The position numbers and the translations under genes were made by a program. From contig OX457040.1 in the NCBI GenBank assembly GCA_949752735.1, positions 4,257,583 to 4,321,582 of the forward strand: 64,000 nt of DNA. The letters are read 5' to 3'. The DNA is from Lumbricus terrestris. Taxonomy: Eukaryota; Annelida; Clitellata; Crassiclitellata; Lumbricidae. Positions 11,841-23,765 of this stretch are shown here, in pieces (the stretch's first letter is position 1; each line of letters opens with the position of its first letter). The notes below the pieces were generated by a model. It was not told where the DNA came from, ran no database searches, and was given only the letters and a program-made list of their open reading frames with translations.

Positions 11841-12988
11841 ACACATAGAAGGTCATGCAAGCAGACGGATTGACCAACGGACATAAGTACAGACAGACAG
11901 CGGGACAGACACACAGAAGGACAGGTAGACAGACAGACTGGACAACGGACACACACACAGACAGACAGCGAGAAAGACACACAGAAGGACTGGTAAGCAG
12001 ACTGACCAAGGGACATACGCACAGACAGACAGAGAGACAGACACACAGAAGGACAGGTAAACAGACTGACCAAGAGACATACGCACAGACAGACAGCGAG
12101 ACAGACACACAGAAGGACAGGTAAGCAGACTGACCAAGGGACATACGCGCAGACAGACAGAGAGACAGACACACAGAAGGAGGGGTAAACAGACGGACCA
12201 AGAGACATACCCACAGACAGACAGCGAGACAGACACACAGAAGGACAGGTAAGCAGACTGACCAAGGGACATACGCACAGACAGACAGAGAGACAGACAC
12301 ACAGAAGGACAGGTAAACAGACGGACCAAGGGACATACGCACAGACAGACAGAGAGACAGACACACAGAAGGACAGGTAAACAGACTGACCAAGAGACAT
12401 ACGCACAGACAGACAGAGAGACAGACACACAGAAGGACAGGTAAACAGACTGACCATGGGACATACGCACAGACAGACAGCGAGACAGACACACAGAAGG
12501 ACAGGTAAACAGACTGACCAAGGGACATACGCACAGACAGACAGAGAGACAGACACACAGAAGGACAGGTAAACAGACTGACCAAGGGACATACGCACAG
12601 ACAGACAGCGAGACAGACACACAGAAGGACAGGTAAGCCGACTGACTAAGGGACATACGCACAGACAGACAGCGAGACAGACACACAGAAGGACAGGTAA
12701 GCAGACTGACCAAGGGACATACGCACAGACAGACAGAGAGACAGACACACAGAAGGACAGGTAAACAGACTGACCAAGGGACATTCGCACAGACAGACAG
12801 AGAGACAGACACACAGAAGGACAGGTAAACAGACTGACCAAGGGACATACGCACAGTCAGACAGCGAGACAGACACACAGAAGGACAGGTAAGCCGACTG
12901 ACTAAGGGACATACGCACAGACAGACAGCGAGACAGACACACAGAAGGACAGATAGACAGACGGACCAACGGGCATACACACAGACAG

Positions 12989-13244
12989 ACACATAGACGG
13001 ATGGTTAGTCAGTCAGTCTATTGAACGGGCTCACGTACACACATATTGACGAACACACGCAGACGGACAGATAGGCAGCCGGACAGTCCAACAGACATGG
13101 AGCCTGACGGACGTAGTTTATACTGGATACAATGTTATGTAGAATTACAATCGCGATTAGGGCGACACTGGTGAGTGCTTAAGCGTTACGTTAGCGTATA
13201 ACGGCTAATATTTTGCCCTTGTTTGGCAGAAAGTATAAGCACAG
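12989..13244. repeat. Higher-order spacer copy 3
   Basis: Nearly identical to copy 2 and about 1404 bp from it, one 64-bp unit longer than the preceding period. Confidence 0.9.
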
Positions 13245-14008
13245 ACACATAGAAGGTCATGCAAGCAGACGGATTGACCAACGGACATAAGTACAGACAG
13301 ACAGCGGGACAGACACACAGAAGGACAGGTAGACAGACAGACTGGACAACGGACACACACACAGACAGACTGCGAGACAGACACACAGAAGGACTGGTAA
13401 GCAGACTGACCAAGGGACAAACGCACAGACAGACAGAGAGACAGACACACAGAAGGACAGGTAAACAGACTGACCAAGAGACATACGCACAGACAGACAG
13501 CGAGACAGACACACAGAAGGACAGGTAAGCAGACTGACCAAGGGACATACGCGCAGAGAGGCAGAGAGACAGACACACAGAAGGAGGGGTAAACAGACGG
13601 ACCAAGGGACATACCCACAGACAGACAGCGAGACAGACACACAGAAGGACAGGTAAGCAGACTGACCAAGGGACATACGCACAGACAGACAGAGAGACAG
13701 ACACACAGAAGGACAGGTAAACAGACGGACCAAGGGACATACGCGCAGACAGACAGAGAGACAGACACACAGAAGGACAGGTAAACAGACTGACCAAGGG
13801 ACATACGCACAGACAGACAGAGAGACAGACACACAGAAGGACAGGTAAACAGACTGACCAAGGGACATACGCACAGACAGACAGAGAGACAGACACACAG
13901 AAGGACAGGTAAACAGACTGACCAAGGGACATACGCACAGACAGACAGCGAGACAGACACACAGAAGGACAGATAGACAGACGGACCAACGGGCATACAC
14001 ACAGACAG

Positions 14009-14264
14009 ACACATAGACGGATGGTTAGTCAGTCAGTCTATTGAACGGGCTCACGTACACACATATTGACGAACACACGCAGACGGACAGATAGGCAGCC
14101 GGACAGTCCAACAGACATGGAGCCTGACGGACGTAGTTTATACTGGATACAATGTTATGTAGAATTACAATCGCGATTAGGGCGACACTGGTGAGTGCTT
14201 AAGCGTTACGTTAGCGTATAACGGCTAATATTTTGCCCTTGTTTGGCAGAAAGAATAAGGACAG
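14009..14264. repeat. Higher-order spacer copy 4
   Basis: Nearly identical to copy 3 and about 1020 bp from it, five 64-bp units shorter than the first period. Confidence 0.9.
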
Positions 14265-16315
14265 ACACATAGAAGGTCATGCAAGCAGACGGATTGACCA
14301 ACGGACATAAGTACAGACAGACAGCGGGACAGACACACAGAAGGACAGGTAGACAGACAGACTGGACAACGGACACACACACAGACAGACAGCGAAACAG
14401 ACACACAGAAGGACTGGTAAGCAGACTGACCAAGGGACATACGCACAGACAGACAGAGAGACAGACACACAGAAGGACAGGTAAACAGACTGACCAAGGG
14501 ACTTACGCACAGACAGACAGCGAGACAGACACACAGAAGGACAGGTAAGCAGACTGACCAAGGGACATACGCACAGACAGACAGAGAGACAGACACACAG
14601 AAGGACAGGTAAACAGACTGACCAAGGGACATACGCACAGACAGACAGAGAGACAGACACACAGAAGAACAGGTAAACAGACTGACCAAGGGACATACGC
14701 ACAGACAGACAGAGAAACAGACACACAGAAGCACAGGTAAACAGACTGACCAAGGGACATACGCACAGACAGACAGAGAGACAGACACACAGAAGGACAG
14801 GTAAACAGACTGACCAAAAGACATACGCACAGACAGACAGCGAGACAGACACACAGAAGGACAGGTAAAGAGACGGACCAACGGACATACGCTCAGACAG
14901 ACAGAGAGACAGACACACAGAAGGACAGGTAAACAGACTGACCAAGGACATACGCACAGACAGACAGAGAGACAGACACACAGAAGGACAGGTAAGCAGA
15001 CGGACCAAGGGACATACGCACAGACAGACAGCGAGACAGACACACAGAAGGACAGGTAAGCCGACTGACTAAGAGACATACGCACAGACAGACAGCGAGA
15101 CAGACACACAGAAGGACAGGTAAACAGACGGACCAAGGGATATACGCACAGACAGACAGCGAGACAGACACACAGAAGGACAGGTAAACAGACGGACCAA
15201 GGGACATACGCACAGACAGACAGCGAGACAGACACACAGAAGGACAGGTAAGCAGACTGACCAAGGGACATACGCACAGACAGACAGCGAGACAGACACA
15301 CAGAAGGACAGGTAAACAGACGGACCAAGGGACATACCCACAGACAGACAGCGAGACAGACACACAGAAGGACAGGTAAGCAGACTGACCAAGGGACATA
15401 CGCACAGACAGACAGCGAGACAGACACACAGAAGGACAGGTAAACAGACGGACCAACGGACATACGCACAAACAGACAGAGAGACAGACACACAGAAGGA
15501 GCAGGTAAACAGACGGACCAAGGGACATACGTACAGACAGACAGCGAGACAGACACACAGAAGGACAGGTAAACAGACGGACCAAGGGACATACGCACAG
15601 ACAGACAGCGAGACAGACACACAGAAGGACAGGTAAGCAGACTGACCAAGGGACATACGCACAGACAGACAGCGAGACAGACACACAGAAGGACAGGTAA
15701 ACAGACGGACCAACGGACATACGCACAAACAGACAGAGAGACAGACACACAGAAGGAGCAGGTAAACAGACGGACCAAGGGACATACGTACAGACAGACA
15801 GCGAGACAGACACACAGAAGGACAGGTAAACAGACGGACCAAGGGACATACGCACAGACAGACAGCGAGACAGACACACAGAAGGACAGGTAAGCAGACT
15901 GACCAAAGGACGTACACACAGACAGACAGCGAGACAGACACACAGAAGGACAGGTAAACAGACGGACCAACGGACATACGCACAGACAGACAGAGAGACA
16001 GACACACAGAAGGACAGGTAAACAGACGGACCAAGGGACATACGTACAGACAGACAGCGAGACAGACACACAGAAGGACAGGTAAACAGACTGACCAAGG
16101 GACATGCGTATAGACAGACAGCGAGACAGACAAACAGAAGGACAGGTAAACAGACGGACCAAGGGACATACGCACAGACAGACAGCGAGACAGATACACA
16201 GAAGGACAGGTAAACAGACTGACCTAGGGACATACGTACAGACAGACAGAGAGACAGACACACAGAAGGACAGGTAAACAGACTGACCAAGGGACATACA
16301 CACAGACAGACAGCG

Positions 16316-16572
16316 GGACAGACACGTAGACGGATGGTTAGTCAGTCAGTCTGTTGAACGGTCACACGTACAGACATATAGAGGAACACACGCAGACGGA
16401 CAGGTAGACAGCCGGACAAACCAGCAGACATGGAGCCTGACGGACGTCGTTTTTTACGGATACAATGTTATGTAGAATTACAATCGCGATTAGGGCGACA
16501 CTGGTGAGTGCTTAAGCGTTACGTTAGCGTATAACGGGTAATATGTCGCCTTTGTATGGCAGAAAGTATAAG
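16316..16572. repeat. Higher-order spacer copy 5 (divergent, array edge)
   Basis: It carries the same landmarks as the other spacers with more substitutions, for example TTTTTTACGGATACAATG in place of TTTATACTGGATACAATG. It is about 2304 bp (36 units) from copy 4. As the edge copy it has probably escaped homogenisation. Confidence 0.85.
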
Positions 16573-16855
16573 AAGAGGAGCCAATGTTTATAAAAGCATA
16601 ATTCGTTATTATGTTCGCCGCTCATGAGCACTTTAGATTTCTAATCTCCTCTCCTGAAAAAGTTATATTTGGTGTTAACAGATATTTTTTGGAGAAAACC
16701 TGGATATTAGTAGCTTAGATTATTTCAAGGCATGGGGCAAGATTTCAAAACAATAAGACGCGTATGTTTAGAAAAAATCGCGTTTTACTAAAATGCATGG
16801 AGATGAGGACCTTATCATTATAATTAGTGCGATGAGATTAGCTATGGATAAGTCT
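16573..16855. other. Unannotated DNA
   Basis: No gene or repeat recognised between the minisatellite edge and the TTA tract. Confidence 0.4.
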
Positions 16856-16856
16856 A

Positions 16857-16925
<69 letters not shown>
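16857..16925. repeat. (TTA)n microsatellite
   Basis: Pure TTA run of about 68 bp. It abuts the 3' end of a minus-strand LINE remnant and may be that LINE's tail. Confidence 0.95.
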
Positions 16926-17323
16926 GCATAAATTTCAAACTGCGAATCTGAGGCGCGGATAGTTAGCCGCCAGAGGAAGATGCAGTTAAAGGTCCATGTG
17001 CTTGAAAGCCAATGAGAAATAGTGAGTTTTGAGCGGTTTTTGTAGGTAGGGAGTGAATTTGAGCAACGTAGAGAGAGTGGAAGTAGATTCCATTCCATGG
17101 GAGCAGAGGCATGGACTGCACATGACCCCATAATTGTTCTGCATCGAGGCTCAAAATAATGAAAGACCCATTTTGATGATCGCAGGCAACGAGAAGGAAT
17201 GTAAGGAGTAAGCAGTGACTTAAGGTAGGGCGGTGTTCCGGTGGAGAGGGTTTTGTAGGTTAAACAGGCCGATTTAGGTTTTATCGTGAACTCGACAGGA
17301 AGCCATTGCAGCTGATGAAACAA
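16926..17323 (-). pseudogene. CR1/L2-like LINE reverse transcriptase C-terminus
   Basis: The minus-strand frame reads HQLQWLPVEFTIKPKSACLT, then YKTLSTGTPPYLKSLLTPY, and further on APMEWNLLPLSLRCSNSLPT. This follows the family pattern L.WLPV..RI.yK...l.yK.l.g..P.YL..l, then aP..WN.LP..lR...s...fk found at the extreme C-terminus of CR1/L2/Rex-type LINE proteins. Catalytic RT motifs are absent, so this is a 5'-truncated copy, the usual outcome of target-primed integration. The frame is open until it runs into the TTA tract, which suggests a fairly recent insertion compared with the other LINE scraps in the window. Confidence 0.75.
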
Positions 17324-17680
17324 ATAGATGAATTTGATCGGGTGGGTCAGGTAACACAGCGCCTCGATTATGCCGATCTTATAACGTTTAAATACTAATG
17401 GTTTTAAGGTGTGTAAAAAGATTTTTTCCCGGTTTTTTTACATTATTTTCAGGGTGCTCTACCATACACATTTGGATGCCAGAATTCAAAGAAAATAACT
17501 ATTCAAACTGTCGAAAATCGTTTTATGACACAATGTGGCATAGACTCCAAAAACTCGGTATAATGCTGAGTTTTTTTTATTTCTGGTATCTATTATTTAG
17601 TTATTTTTCGTTTAACCGATTTCTGTACAAGGCCATCAATATCAATTGCCAGCTTAAACTTAACTCTTGTATATCGGAGG
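17324..17680. other. Unannotated DNA
   Basis: AT-rich. A CAGGGTGCTCTACCATACAC stretch near 17449 resembles the CAGGGTG ends of mariner-type elements; no partner was found. Confidence 0.35.
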
Positions 17681-17689
17681 CAGGATTAG

Positions 17690-17805
17690 TAGAAGTAGTG
17701 ACTTCATTCTTAGGATACCATAGCGCAACAAAGATCACTATGTCACCTGCCTCCTTTATCCAGGCTTGGGATCGGCACTGCGCACTACATTGTGCATGAC
17801 TTTGA
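17690..17805 (-). repeat. Conserved GCCAGTCCCAAGCCTGG module, reverse copy
   Basis: On the minus strand it reads GATCCCAAGCCTGGATAAAG, then a GGAGG segment and GATCTTTGTTGCGCTATGG. It matches copies at 30988, 57372 and 58690. Confidence 0.7.
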
Positions 17806-17857
17806 GGTTTTTCGATGTGTGAAATGGAAACGAGAGCATGGCAAACTAAAACCAATT

Positions 17858-17900
17858 ATTTACACACCTTAATAACCAATGCAAGCGGCATTATAAAGGC
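17858..17900 (+). promoter_or_regulatory. PSE-like/TATA promoter candidate
   Basis: ACACACCTTAATAA is followed 22 bp after CACCT by TATAAAGG (17892-17899). The first plus-strand member of the dispersed series. Confidence 0.5.
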
Positions 17901-18059
17901 ATCCTAGTTCTCAAACAAAATAATCATTTAATTTCATTTAATCATTTAATTTCTCTTCTTACCTATCATGCCTTACTTTATCAAACAGAACAAGGTCGTC
18001 CGCGTGCACTTTTAAGATGGGCAAATTTCCAGTTTATTGGTGCCCTTGTTCTTTACGCT

Positions 18060-18600
18060 CTACCGAAAAGAGAGTCCTCGTGGTTCGCATTGTAACGAAC
18101 TTCAACCATGAAGAATAGAACCTTGTCTGTGGATGGTTCGGTAGTAGTAAAGCCAGTCTGCGCTCTGGGGCTCTTCCAGAATCCCTCATCACTAAACTTA
18201 GACTGTTCCTTTTGGGTTCGCAGGAGTCGGGAGCGCCTCTGCAGCCTGCCTTTTTGGCCGCATACCTAAATTCAGCCACATCTCCAGCTATATACAATGT
18301 ACGTGACGTTCTCCACTGGCTTCCACTAAAGCAGCGATTTGAGTATAGGATATCTACTCTAGTCTGGCCTTGCTCCTGCCTACATTTGTGAGCTCTTTAG
18401 CCCTACTCTTAATGCTCGCTATTTCCGCTCCCTTCGTTTGACTGAGCAAAGTCTACTTTCAGTCCCTTTTGCTCGTACTTCCACTATGCACAACCGTGCT
18501 TACTTGGTGGTAGGACCCTCAACCTGTAATGGTCTTCCTCTGACCCTCCGCTCTCTTTCTGAACATCCTTCTCATGCTTTCCTCTCTCTCATCTTATGAC
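18060..18600 (+). pseudogene. Degenerate LINE C-terminal remnant
   Basis: Around 18300-18350 the plus strand encodes VRDVLHWLPLKQRFEYRIS, the same L.WLP...R..yrI signature seen at CR1/L2-type C-termini. Upstream fragments such as SLITKLRLFLLGSQESGAP (about 18183-18240) could be the preceding linker. Downstream the frame is interrupted by several stops, with sequence up to a polyadenylation-like AATAAATGAACTTTG near 18680. It is an old, non-functional fragment; the clade is uncertain. Confidence 0.55.
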
Positions 18601-19369
18601 AGTTTGATTTGGCGCGCTGAGGAAATTGACATAATTATATTACTCGATACCATTATAACGGTTTTAAACGCTGCTGTAAATAAATGAACTTTGATTTTTT
18701 AAAGATGCTTTTCTGCCATTATGGACAAGAGATGAACTGAGACCGTCATTTATTGCATATCGAATTATGCCGGATATATAAATGGAGTGAATCAAATGGA
18801 GTGAATCAAAAGATAAAAATTACATAAGTCGCAACCTTTATTACTTTATTATGCGTAGGAATGTATTTCCAAGGTGTCAAATAACATTCGCGATTTGTTA
18901 TACTTCACCTACAAAATACGCTACAGTCGAGCTTTATTACGCTGTAAAAGGGTCGATTCATAATATTACATTCATTAACTGAGTCAGATAATCTGACTCA
19001 GATTGTATCTAAGAATTTATATGGCGCCTTTCGTAATGGCCGTCAACAAAAACAATGAAATCTATACTTGTGTCGCATGGTTTGACAGGCAGCCGACTCC
19101 ATGATGTTGTACGTTACACCAGAGTCGCGCGAATGCTTTATTCTTCGATAGCATTGTGGGATTTTTGCAAAAAACGGCCAGGTGAGTCGCCTGATTATTA
19201 ATATTATTATTTTGAAATAAATTTGAAGAACACGCAAGGTCACACAGAAATGTGAAGCTGAGGCGGGGATAGTCAGCTACCAGAGTAGGAATCTTGAGGG
19301 GCGCCATGTAGGCCTACATTTTTTGTAAAAAAAATTAATGAATTAACGATTTAAGTGGAGTGGCCACCT

Positions 19370-19410
19370 TATACACCTTTACATTAGTGTTAAACAGTAC
19401 TATATAAAGA
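19370..19410 (+). promoter_or_regulatory. PSE-like/TATA promoter candidate
   Basis: TACACCTTTACATTAG with TATATAAAG beginning 22 bp after CACCT (19401). Confidence 0.5.
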
Positions 19411-21020
19411 AGGTAAATTACACAACCAGTGGATGTGTCTGCCATATTATACACTGTGCATCACATAGTGTTTAGAATAATTGTTTCAACATCAATTACT
19501 GTTCAGTGTTTGCTCAATTGCTATACTTTCTCGTCAGAAGGTGTAGGACTTGTATATTATCTGTGCTACAATCCATGTAAATGAACCTTCCAGTTGTAAG
19601 ATGTCGCTAAACACTAAACTCATCGACAATTGGTTAGATACCTTTACTAGAAGTGCCAACGCGTTATAAATAACATTTTTGCTTATTCGTAAATTAATTG
19701 TTATAAGGATTATAATAACCGTGTCTGGTCGGACATATTGATAAGCAACTATCGCATAGAGTAGAATACGATTCACTCTAAGGCAATCCGCATTAGATCT
19801 GTACTTTATCCTCCTACTTTTTCTCCATCTGCTCCTCCTCCTCTTCATCCCAGTCCATTGCTCCCCTGTTTTTACTATTAACAAGCATCATTGTCTTTGT
19901 TCCCATTAAAGGCGCAATATAAGTTACACAAAGCCATCAATTACAATATTATTGGTGACAATTGTTCGCTATTAATTTTGTTATCAGATGTCTATACTTT
20001 GTTAGAATGTTACTACAAAACCCACTTAGCAAAGAAGAATGTCAGTTCACTGGCCGACACCCTTATATCTCTGATTCCGACTTTAGAAATGGTCCTGACT
20101 TTCGTAAACTCATCAGTTACAACGGGTTTCCTCCGCACCAACCAATGCGATCAATGTTGCACTTTAAAACGTGAAAAACAAGGTCAATGAGTAAGTTACT
20201 AACAAGCTTACTGCTTCTCTACACTAACTTAAATCGAACTACTCAATTCATTGAAAAAAAAATAGTTTCGTTACCATGTTTGGCTTATTCATTAGCATTT
20301 ACTTTTACCCATCCCGACGATGAGTCTTTAGCAAGTTATCTCCAAATTGTTCTGTCTCTGTTTTTATCCATGGGTTCCCTCATGTCCATATAAATTAAAA
20401 TTATCGGACAAAAGCTGCAATCGAAAATGTGAATATAATTATATCCATGTTATTTCTTCTGTTAGCTGCCTGCATAAATTTTGTAACATTGATTTATTAG
20501 TGGTTAATATTTTATAATATCCGAAAATACCGTCCACTATTATAAGACACGCTAGGTACAAGGCCACCGTCGACTTCTAACAACCATAGGTGACTTTCAC
20601 GCCAAGTGCAATCCTGCATGCAAGCTACATCTACATGTAGCACGACAGTCATATAGGAGCCATATTCCCATGTGGGACCCATGTCAAAACCATATGGTTT
20701 CCATCTAATACCAATGCGAATGCTGGCAGTGAAGAACTCTATTTGTAAGCGACATTGTGGCAATGCTAAAGATTGACAAAAGTCCTGGAGAAATTTACAC
20801 AATGTCATGTCCTCCAAATGTTCCATAGAGTTTTTAGGAATTCAGGTGGAACCATGTCAAGGAGTGGGCTGGAGTCATAGGCGTAGGAGGCGAAGTCCAA
20901 GGGGACAAATGCCTTCCAAATTTCGGACAAGTCTGTTTTTCGGGCAAATAGGTCAGGAAATATAAAACGGCAACTGTCTTTACACCTTGCCATTGAAGTA
21001 ACATTGAAATTTTGACCGAT
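19411..21020. other. Unannotated DNA
   Basis: Several short frames on both strands show no recognisable domain. An AAGATGTCGCTAAACACTAA box lies near 19600. No gene can be supported. Confidence 0.4.
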
Positions 21021-21024
21021 AACT

Positions 21025-21068
21025 TTACTTAAATACTAAAATGAGTATAAGAGTTTAAGGTGTTAACT
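21025..21068 (-). promoter_or_regulatory. PSE-like/TATA promoter candidate
   Basis: On the minus strand, TTAACACCTTAAACTC, then TATTTAAG starting 22 bp after AACACCT. Confidence 0.45.
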
Positions 21069-21252
21069 AAATAACCTGATACAATTAGCAATATTAAGGT
21101 TTTTTGATAACAGCATTGCGCTCATCAATCGCTAACGTTAACCTTATTTATTATTTCTCTTTATGAACAAACAACTGTTTATTATGTCGTGTATTGTAAT
21201 AAGATACAAATATGAAATAATTAACGTACTTTAGAAGCATCCACATAATATT

Positions 21253-21963
21253 TGAAGAATCCACAAAAATAATGCATGCTTACTCATAGGGAATATATCA
21301 GATTATGTGCGTTTGAAACATGATTTAAAAAAATATAAAAAATAGTTTACATACAATAAAGTCCAATGTTCAACTATAAAAACTAGTAATAAGTCTGTTT
21401 TAAGTTAAATCAAAACAAAAAAAACATGTTTTGGCCGCTGAAAAACGTTTACGCAGACATATCGGCTTGCGTTGTAAAAAAACCCAACATTTTCACACAT
21501 TTAAATTTACAGAATGGCATAATTTATTTTCATTAAAAAATAAATTATGGATAAGTTATAATAGAAAAAACATGAACATTTTATGAAAATAAAACACCTT
21601 TATATACATTTTAATTTATTTTGAGCACTTCCGGTTGTCAAAAGACATCTCAATAGCACCGAAATGTAGCCCTACATTCCCTCTATAGAATGGTATAATT
21701 TGTGTCTCTTCATGTTAAAGGGCGCAAAAAGTTATAGCCAATTATCTAGGGGGGGGGGGTGGTATCCACCCCTTCTGGTACCTTCGGTATATCGGGTATA
21801 ACTTTTGAACGGTAGGGGCATCATCAAAAATGTTAGCTCCAAATGTGTGCCAATGAACCCTCTACAGCTACCTATCACGTCAAAATTTTATTACAAACGG
21901 AACAAGTTTGATTTGGGAAAAACCGAGAAGGGGTTCCACCCCCCCCCCTTGGTAACCCGAGGG
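21253..21963 (+). mobile_element. piggyBac-like MITE, copy 2 (left end lost)
   Basis: Collinear with the complete copy at 34879-35794. It ends in GGTAACCCGAGGG followed immediately by TTAA (21964-21967). The left end is missing before about 21253. A poly-G/poly-C patch near 21750 is shared by all copies. Confidence 0.75.
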
Positions 21964-22414
21964 TTAATCATATCTTGCATCTTTTAAGGTTGTTGACGTC
22001 CCATCCTCCACTTTTCAAAACTGCAGCTGTCAGTTCCCGGATAGATCTACACAGAGTGATGCGGTAACTATTTAATACAGTAGGCCTAACTATTATACTG
22101 CTCAATGGCTGTTTCACAACGCAGGAATTTCGATATCCAATTAACTATTATTTGCCATTTTTTTAATTTTCAATGATTAAAATGAGAGCGTAAGAAAGTA
22201 GAGCATTACACCTACAATGTATAAGAAGCACTTTCAGTGCCAATGAAAAATGAAAGATGGCAATCTTGTCACCTTGAGCGGTCGATTCATTGAACCCTAT
22301 AGAGACAGAAAGATGGCTACGCATACCTTTTATTGCTAAATGAATATAGGATATATTTATGACAGTTACTACGAAGTCTAATGTGTTGAGTGAAAATGTG
22401 ACAAATAATGCCGC

Positions 22415-22458
22415 AATAATTGTAGACCAATAGCGTCGCCTATTAAAGGTGTTTAACC
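22415..22458 (-). promoter_or_regulatory. PSE-like promoter candidate, weak TATA
   Basis: Minus strand: TTAAACACCTTTAATAGG, a near-consensus upstream element, with only CTACAATTA at the TATA position. Confidence 0.4.
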
Positions 22459-22479
22459 CATCTCCAAATTTATCTTCTT

Positions 22480-22760
22480 TTGTTTAGCGACATCTAACGG
22501 TCGACAGAGACGATGAAAACGACGCCACATAAAATATAAAATGTCCACACGACGAGTAATATTTGATTCACTTTTCAATTTCCTAGCGACATCTTGTGAT
22601 TGTAATGGTCGATGACGTCGACATTACGTAACCAGATCATGTTTAGCGTCATTTGTATGATTTATTACTCCGTAGATTTCAATAGTTTAACGACATCTTT
22701 TGACATCAAAGATCTCAAAGTCGAATGGGAACGGACGGATCCATTATTTAACGACAGCTT
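22480..22760 (-). repeat. Cluster of GATGTCGCTAAAC boxes
   Basis: Reverse-strand boxes close to AGATGTCGCTAAAC occur near 22484, 22583, 22690 and more weakly 22748, at intervals of roughly 100 bp. They lie between minus-strand promoter candidates. Confidence 0.55.
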
Positions 22761-22827
22761 ATGACGACAGAGGCCATTGTCGCTCGCGAGAATTCTTATT
22801 GTGATAAAAATCATTGTTCCGTTATAC

Positions 22828-23092
22828 ACCGCAGCTCGATAGTTGAGTGGCTACAGCGGATATATAATATTGTCAATCGAAAGGTCGGGGTTCAAAATGT
22901 GGTTAGCGGTTGGTTGTTCCGTATTCGCCCCCTATAGACTACTCATGGAGAATGAATTCGCTGATCTACACTGTGGGTGGTAGGATGAGACGGCGAAGGA
23001 GAGGACTGACCAGCGGCCACTAACTCTCGTGTGTCGACGCTAAGACACTACGGAAGTTAATTATACTTCATTCTCATGGCTGCTTAAGGATT
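22828..23092 (+). mobile_element. tRNA-derived SINE, family 3
   Basis: The head has an A-box-like GATAGTTGAGTGGCTAC (about 22838-22854) and a B-box-like GGTCGGGGTTCAAAAT (about 22883-22898). The body contains a GTGGTAGGATGAGACGGCG segment and GAGAGGACTGACCAG. Other copies lie at 24884, 40700, 53755 and 58955. Confidence 0.75.
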
Positions 23093-23302
23093 TAATTTTC
23101 ATTCTCTTTAACCGTGGCACAGAATACACGAGCGACTCTAATAATGATTGTTTAGCGATGCTGTGTCATAGGAAAGATGGCTTATGCATATCCCTCCTGT
23201 TTGAGCAATCTTGTGACAGGAACTCGAATAGTTTATACTTTATAGAAATCTAGATCATACTAGTTACTGCTGCTTGACGACGTAATACTCAAAGTTCCGT
23301 GG

Positions 23303-23350
23303 TATTTTATTTAACGCTGCTAGGATTTTTTATTCAAGGTCTTTAATTGT
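23303..23350 (-). promoter_or_regulatory. PSE-like promoter candidate, degenerate
   Basis: Minus strand: AATTAAAGACCTTGAATAAA followed by a TTAAATAAAA segment at about the TATA position. Confidence 0.3.
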
Positions 23351-23427
23351 GGTGTTGTACAATAAAATACACCTCTAAGACGTCACCATCTACACCACCA
23401 CCACTCTGCAATAATATTATAAGCTCG

Positions 23428-23470
23428 AATTAAACACCTTTGTTAAGAGGTAACAAGACATTATAGTAAT
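23428..23470 (+). promoter_or_regulatory. PSE-like/TATA promoter candidate
   Basis: GAATTAAACACCTTTGTTAAG, then TATAGTAA starting 22 bp after AACACCT. It is the one plus-strand copy inside a mostly minus-strand block. Confidence 0.5.
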
Positions 23471-23624
23471 CCTTCACCCGGAATATTTCTCTACATGCTG
23501 CTGCAAATCATAATTTTGGCGAGATGTCTGAGCAAGAATTTCTTAGTAATTTTAACTGAGATAAAAAAGAAATTTCCTGCTCCATCTTTGCCACCTGCGC
23601 GATTCAGTTAGAAAACGTACACTG

Positions 23625-23765
23625 ACATGCAATGTCGATGGAAGGATGAAACGGCGAGGAAGAGGACTGGCACTGGCTACTCGTCCGCGCATGTTGGGAG
23701 TAGTAAAATCGAGCGACTAATGTTTCGTGCTCTACGTCATCTCCATTCACGAAGGAACAGAATAT
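23625..23765 (+). mobile_element. SINE family 3, partial copy (body only)
   Basis: Shares the GTCGATGGAAGGATGAAACG and GAGGAAGAGGACTGGCACTG body segments with the copies at 22828 and 24884; the tRNA-like head is missing. Confidence 0.6.

Larger units (their letters stand above)
9482..16320. repeat. 64-bp minisatellite array, about 90 units, with higher-order repeats
   Basis: The unit is 64 bp, measured between successive GGACAGGTAA anchors (for example 9500 and 9564). It reads GGACAGGTAAACAGACGGAC, CAAGGGACATACGCACAGAC, then AGACAGCGAGACAGACACAC and AGAA. Variants (AAACAGACGG or AAGCAGACTG; CAGCGAG or CAGAGAG) alternate along the array. Because 64 is one more than a multiple of three, and the unit lacks stops on the minus strand, long overlapping minus-strand frames appear (the longest 692 codons, 14225-16303). 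They cycle through the three translations of one DNA unit and are not evidence of a gene. Five unique spacers interrupt the array. Confidence 0.95.

Noticed and set aside
14225..16303. 692-codon minus-strand open frame rich in Cys, Ser and Val
   Set aside because: It is a translation of the 64-bp minisatellite, whose unit lacks stops in all minus-strand frames; several equally long overlapping frames exist, and there is no start context or domain.
9482..16572. CRISPR-like array (regular repeats with spacers)
   Set aside because: The 64-bp units abut with no variable spacers, the five spacers are copies of one another, and the surrounding sequence is animal-type.
20512..20993. Two overlapping minus-strand frames of 104 and 62 codons
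   Set aside because: No motif of a known family; part resembles the recurring non-coding modules, so coding cannot be supported.
21580..21620. AAAACACCTTTATATACAT in the piggyBac-like MITE as a promoter unit (also about 35480 and 43560)
   Set aside because: The motif is similar but no TATA box lies 20-23 bp downstream; TATATAC directly adjoins the motif, and all three copies belong to one transposon family.
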